Position numbers and translations under genes: made by a program
The notes under the pieces: model-generated
What the model was told of the DNA's origin: nothing
What the model saw: the letters and a program-made list of their open reading frames with translations, nothing else
Databases searched by the model: none
Assembly: GCA_944350395.1 (NCBI GenBank)
Contig: CALVPA010000030.1
Span: 1-15,113 of the forward strand
DNA: 15,113 nt
Direction of reading: 5' to 3'
Source: an uncultured Bacilli bacterium
GTDB taxonomy: Bacteria; Bacillota_I; Bacilli_A; RF39; UBA660
In this document: piece after piece, positions 11,955 through 15,113 of the stretch
How positions within the stretch are numbered: position 1 is the first letter of the stretch
How the letters are laid out: each line of letters starts with the position of its first letter

Positions 11955-12926
11955 TCACATCATTCCCTTAAATAACCCATATATGTATGACTCGATATCG
12001 AACGATTTTAAATCATCTATTCCTTCTCCAAGACCTATGAATTTAACCGGTAAACCGACTTCTTCCTTTATTGCTAACACTATTCCACCTTTAGCAGTAC
12101 CGTCCATTTTAGTAAGTACTATTCCCGTTATATCGGTAATACTTTTAAAACTCTCTGCCTGGCTTATTCCGTTTTGACCAGTAGATGCATCTATTACGAG
12201 AAGTACTTCGTGAGGAGCTCCCTCTATCTGTCTAGCGATGACCCTATTTATTTTTTCTAGTTCCGCCATTAAATTTGCTTTATTTTGTAGTCTTCCTGCG
12301 GTATCTACAAAGACTATGTCAACACATTTTTCTTTAGCAAGCACTAGTCCATCGAATATTACGCCTGCGGGGTCTGTATTCTCTTTGCCAAAAAATTCTG
12401 ATCCGGTTCTATCTGCCCATATTTTTAACTGTTCTACTGCTCCTGCTCTAAACGTATCTCCAGCGATTAGCATGACTTTTTTACCTTCAGCTTTATATTT
12501 ATTCGCAAGTTTTCCTATCGTCGTAGTCTTACCTACTCCGTTTACTCCTACCATAAGTATTACAGTGGGGCCATTTGGATTCATTTTTATTTTATCGCTT
12601 AATTGGTCTTCGCCTACATATATCATGAACATCTCGTCTACGATTACTTCGGTAAGTTCCTTAGTACTCGTAATATTCTCTTCTTTTACCCGTTTTTTAA
12701 GTCTATCTAAAAAATTGAATACTGTCTTAACACCAATATCTGCACCGATCAAAATCTTCTCTAATTCTTCATAATATTCGTCGCTTACTTTAGTAAATTT
12801 TATACCGAGAAGATTTAGTTCGGATACAAATTCATCTCTAGACTTTTTTAGTCCCGTTTCGTACTTTTCTAAATCCTCTTTCTCTTCCTTTTTAAAAACT
12901 TTTTTAAATTTATCGAATAGTCCCAT
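11955..12926 (-). CDS. ftsY: Signal recognition particle receptor FtsY
   Basis: SRP GTPase receptor that docks ribosome-SRP complexes at the membrane. The 323 residues begin with a short basic amphipathic start (MGLFDKFKKVFKKEE) and lack the long acidic A domain of Proteobacteria, as is usual for Firmicutes. The N domain is at about 25-110. The G domain has G1 GVNGVGKTTTIGKLA (127-141), GDTFRAGAVEQL (156-167), DTAGR (208-212), TKMD (272-275) and GLGEGIDDL (298-306). Ffh is excluded because the methionine-rich M domain is missing. The ATG has AAGGGGGA 6-7 bases upstream. The gene lies 14 bases after the prepilin gene with no terminator between them. Confidence 0.98.
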   Translation of the reverse strand: MGLFDKFKKVFKKEEKEDLEKYETGLKKSRDEFVSELNLLGIKFTKVSDEYYEELEKILIGADIGVKTVFNFLDRLKKRVKEENITSTKELTEVIVDEMFMIYVGEDQLSDKIKMNPNGPTVILMVGVNGVGKTTTIGKLANKYKAEGKKVMLIAGDTFRAGAVEQLKIWADRTGSEFFGKENTDPAGVIFDGLVLAKEKCVDIVFVDTAGRLQNKANLMAELEKINRVIARQIEGAPHEVLLVIDASTGQNGISQAESFKSITDITGIVLTKMDGTAKGGIVLAIKEEVGLPVKFIGLGEGIDDLKSFDIESYIYGLFKGMM

Positions 12927-12940
12927 AATATCCCCCTTCG

Positions 12941-13339
12941 TTAATTACACTTTATATTGTTTAGAGTGACTTTATATCCACTTTCCACTTTAGTAACGGT
13001 AATCACACCACTACAATGGTTTTGTGTATCGTCAAAATAATTGTATTTCTTTAGTTCATCTATCGTAATCTTGGCTTCTATCCAGTTTCCATCTGCCAGT
13101 GTGCAATTGCTTTCTATCCACGAGCCTTCTTTACAGTTGTATATTTCACTCGTATAATCGTCTAAATCTATTCCCACTAATTTACCAGCTTCTTTTATAC
13201 TGTTTTCTTCTTCTTTACTTATTCCTTTGATTGCATTATTTCTTGAATTCATAACTGCAGGCACTGTTATCACTAAGAGAAGCGCTAAAATAGATATGAC
13301 CGCCAGTAACTCCACTAAAGTAAATCCTCTTTTATTCAT
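12941..13339 (-). CDS. Type IV pilin-like (prepilin N-methylation motif) protein
   Basis: A 132-residue secreted pseudopilin-type protein. MNKRG-FTLVELLAVISILALLLVITVPAV shows the prepilin peptidase site after G5, the conserved Glu at mature position 5 and a hydrophobic helix. The remainder is a small globular domain with four cysteines (about 69, 79, 109 and 131) that could form two disulfides. ATG 13339 is chosen because GAGGG lies 9 bases before it. A TTG at 13348 directly abuts the SD. The fold resembles ComGC-type minor pilins, but no pilus assembly ATPase, peptidase or other pilin lies in the window. It is the first gene of the operon leading to ftsY. Exact role unknown; a DNA-uptake or surface pilus is possible. 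Confidence 0.88.
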   Translation of the reverse strand: MNKRGFTLVELLAVISILALLLVITVPAVMNSRNNAIKGISKEEENSIKEAGKLVGIDLDDYTSEIYNCKEGSWIESNCTLADGNWIEAKITIDELKKYNYFDDTQNHCSGVITVTKVESGYKVTLNNIKCN

Positions 13340-13359
13340 CTTTATCAACCCTCTTTACA

Positions 13360-13388
13360 AATATATCAGTTCTAACTTGAAAATTCAA
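13360..13388 (-). promoter_or_regulatory. Promoter of the prepilin-ftsY-ylxM-lemA operon
   Basis: On the minus strand TTGAAT (13383-13388) and TATATT (13360-13365) are 17 bases apart, with TGA before the -10 (extended). It is the only good promoter seen upstream of ftsY. Confidence 0.7.
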
Positions 13389-13389
13389 G
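13374..13389. repeat. Palindrome made by two abutting -35 elements
   Basis: ACTTGAA, AA, TTCAAGT: 7-base arms with a 2-base centre. It spans the -35 elements of the divergent prepilin and RNase J promoters. It could also be an operator for a dimeric regulator. Confidence 0.6.
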
Positions 13390-13405
13390 TGACTTATTAT
13401 ATAAT
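13377..13405 (+). promoter_or_regulatory. SigA promoter of the RNase J gene
   Basis: TTGAAA (13377-13382) and a perfect TATAAT (13400-13405) are 17 bases apart. Transcription would start near 13412, giving a leader of about 60 bases. That leader is AT-rich, with no structure seen. Confidence 0.78.
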
Positions 13406-13470
13406 TAATATATCTTTTAACGCTTTTATAAAAACAAAACTTTAAAACGAAAGAAGGAATTATTTTTTAT

Positions 13471-15113
13471 ATGAAAGAAAAAGAGATGGTTACGTCTGTT
13501 TTTGCATTGGGTGGACTCGGTGAAATTGGCAAAAACATGTATGTAATAAAAAACGATGAAGAGATAATCATAATAGATGCTGGAGTAATGTTCCCTGAGG
13601 ACGATTTACTCGGTGTCGACTATGTCATACAGGATACTACATTTTTAAAAGAAAACGAAGATAAGATCAAGGGATTATTTATCACCCACGGTCACGAAGA
13701 CCATATTGGTGGTATACCATTTTTATTAGGAAGCGTTAAGATACCTAAGATTTATACTTCGAAGATAGCGAACGATTTGATAATTAAAAAGTTAGTAGAC
13801 AGAAACATAAAATATGACGATTTAGAGATTATAGATGGAGACTCTTATATAAAGTTTAAGACTATGAGTGTCGAATTCATAAGAACTAGCCACTCTATAC
13901 CAGATAGTTATGGAATAGTAGTCCACACTCCAAATGGCACTATAGTTTCGACGGGAGACTTTAAGTTCGACCTAACTCCAATCGGTCCTATGAGCGACAT
14001 CCACAAGATGGCTAGACTCGGTGCTGAAGGAGTAAAACTACTTATGAGCGACTCTACTAATGCCCTAAGCGAAGGATTTTCTAAGAGTGAGTCGTGTGTA
14101 GATGAAACTATAAATGCGATATTCACAAAATACACGGCAAATAGGATAATACTTGCGACATTTGCATCCAACATATATAGGATCAAACATATCGCCGAGA
14201 CGTGCCGCGAAAACGGACGAAAGATAGTCACATTCGGTAGAAGTATGGAAAACGCAAAAGAGATTGCTCTAAACAACAATTTGATTACAGATAAGACAGT
14301 ATTTATAGATGTTAACGAATCTAAAAACTTAAAGAAAAACGAAATATGCATACTATGTACCGGTTCTCAAGGTGAACCACTTGCAGCTCTTTCTAGGATA
14401 GCAAACGGCACTCATAAACAGATTACACTCATGCCAGATGACATCGTAGTATTCTCATCTAGCCCTATTCCTGGTAATGCTGCAAGCATAAATAGAATCA
14501 TAAATAAACTTTATTTAAAGGGCGTCAAAGTTGTAACGAATACCGAAATATCTAGCATACACACTTCTGGACACGCTAAACAGGAAGAACTAAAGCTGAT
14601 GCTAAGACTAATCAAACCCGAATACTTTATGCCTATGCACGGCGAATATAGAATGCTCAAAGAACACAAAAAACTCGCAGTATCTTGTGGTGTCGAAGAA
14701 GACAAAATATTTATCTTAAAAAATGGCGAATCACTAGATTTGACAAATGACGGCATCGTTAGAGGTAAAAACTATCAAGCAGGAGATGTATATGTAGATG
14801 GGTCTCGAATAGGCAGCGTTGGATCAGTCGTCATAAAAGATAGAAAACTCATGAGCAAAGATGGAATATTAGTTGCAATTCTAAACTTAGACGTAAATAA
14901 AAAGCAGTTACTACTCCACCCAAATGTAACTACTAGAGGATTTATCTTAGTAAATGAAAACACTGATCTAATAGTTGCGATAAGCAAACACATCGAACAG
15001 ATAGTAAAGAAGTATTTTCAAGCGAATGCTAGATACAATTACATTGATTTAAAAAACCAAATAATACTCGAATTAAATCCATATATAAACGATTTAACCG
15101 GTAGAAGACCTAT
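13471..15113 (+). CDS. rnj: Ribonuclease J (last few residues beyond window edge)
   Basis: Metallo-beta-lactamase / beta-CASP ribonuclease acting as 5' exonuclease and endonuclease in mRNA decay and rRNA maturation. The 547 visible codons start MKEKEMVTSVFALGGLGEIGKN. The metal site HGHEDH is at 73-78 (H73, H75, D77, H78). Other motifs follow: SHSIPDSYGIVV, STGDFKFD, SDSTNA, the beta-CASP segment with TGSQGEPLAALSRIA, SSSPIPGN, TSGHAKQEEL and PMHGEYRML. The C-terminal domain runs to TGRRPM, where the window ends. By comparison with RNase J proteins only about ten residues should be missing. SD GAAGGA is 12 bases before the ATG, a rather long spacing. M6 could be an alternative start. Whether it is J1 or J2 cannot be decided. 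Confidence 0.96.
   Translation, partial: MKEKEMVTSVFALGGLGEIGKNMYVIKNDEEIIIIDAGVMFPEDDLLGVDYVIQDTTFLKENEDKIKGLFITHGHEDHIGGIPFLLGSVKIPKIYTSKIANDLIIKKLVDRNIKYDDLEIIDGDSYIKFKTMSVEFIRTSHSIPDSYGIVVHTPNGTIVSTGDFKFDLTPIGPMSDIHKMARLGAEGVKLLMSDSTNALSEGFSKSESCVDETINAIFTKYTANRIILATFASNIYRIKHIAETCRENGRKIVTFGRSMENAKEIALNNNLITDKTVFIDVNESKNLKKNEICILCTGSQGEPLAALSRIANGTHKQITLMPDDIVVFSSSPIPGNAASINRIINKLYLKGVKVVTNTEISSIHTSGHAKQEELKLMLRLIKPEYFMPMHGEYRMLKEHKKLAVSCGVEEDKIFILKNGESLDLTNDGIVRGKNYQAGDVYVDGSRIGSVGSVVIKDRKLMSKDGILVAILNLDVNKKQLLLHPNVTTRGFILVNENTDLIVAISKHIEQIVKKYFQANARYNYIDLKNQIILELNPYINDLTGRRP

Noticed and set aside
12238..12774. Open reading frame of 178 codons on the plus strand opposite ftsY
   Set aside because: It has no SD or promoter, an unlikely composition (mostly Ser, Phe, Leu, Ile) and lies wholly opposite a well-identified gene. 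It is a mirror of ftsY codon use.
13908..14993. Three minus-strand open frames within the RNase J gene
   Set aside because: They are antisense to conserved RNase J motifs, have no ribosome binding sites and read as Ser/Phe/Leu-rich shadows.
1..15113. Mycoplasma-type genetic code (TGA as tryptophan) suggested by AT richness
   Set aside because: sigE, spoIIGA, rimM, ftsY and the 123-residue gene all stop at TGA exactly at conserved ends or gene overlaps, so TGA is a stop.
1..15113. CRISPR arrays, insertion sequences, prophage or integration sites
   Set aside because: No regularly spaced repeats, transposase or integrase motifs, or tRNA-end duplications were seen. The tRNA genes are intact with normal flanks.

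Overview
The window comes from a low-GC, Gram-positive-type bacterium, probably an uncultured, compact-genome lineage of Bacilli. The evidence is AT-rich composition, Shine-Dalgarno (SD) sites such as GGAGG before nearly every gene, SigA-type promoters, U-tailed terminators and Firmicutes-only sporulation genes. Several genes (sigE, spoIIGA, ftsY, rimM) end in TGA, so the genetic code is the standard one, not the mycoplasma code. The lineage is inferred, not proven.

Layout, right to left along the mainly minus-strand gene order. At 13.47-15.11 kb is an almost complete RNase J on the plus strand. Back-to-back with its promoter is a minus-strand operon: type IV-like prepilin, ftsY, ylxM, lemA and a DUF2207 membrane protein (13.34-9.1 kb). 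Next are two unrecognised convergent genes (8.96-8.2 kb) that share one terminator. The minus-strand one sits behind two near-consensus promoters. A plus-strand tRNA pair follows (CAU, probably Ile2, and Leu-UAG). Then come a membrane-anchored NodB-type polysaccharide deacetylase, an unusual 381-residue SigE/SigK-like sigma factor with an extra C-terminal HTH region, and tRNA-Ser(GCU).

From 5.1 kb to the left edge are rimM, trmD and an unknown 123-residue gene, closed by a terminator. Then comes the sporulation block spoIIGA-sigE-sigG-ylmC, followed by lspA and a truncated rluD. This is a compact version of the Bacillus order spoIIGA-sigE-sigG-(ylm genes, ileS)-lspA-rluD with the middle genes absent.

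How the genes fit together: SpoIIGA is the protease that activates pro-SigE in the mother cell. SigG is the late forespore factor. YlmC/YmxH proteins are sporulation-associated. The 381-residue factor carries the SigE/SigK-type core signature and could be the late mother-cell factor, though this is inference. The rest is housekeeping: tRNA and rRNA modification, ribosome maturation, lipoprotein processing, SRP-dependent targeting and RNA turnover. The points most worth a second look are the extended sigma factor, a hairpin that can hide the sigG ribosome binding site, the prepilin leading the ftsY operon, and the unknown gene behind tandem strong promoters.
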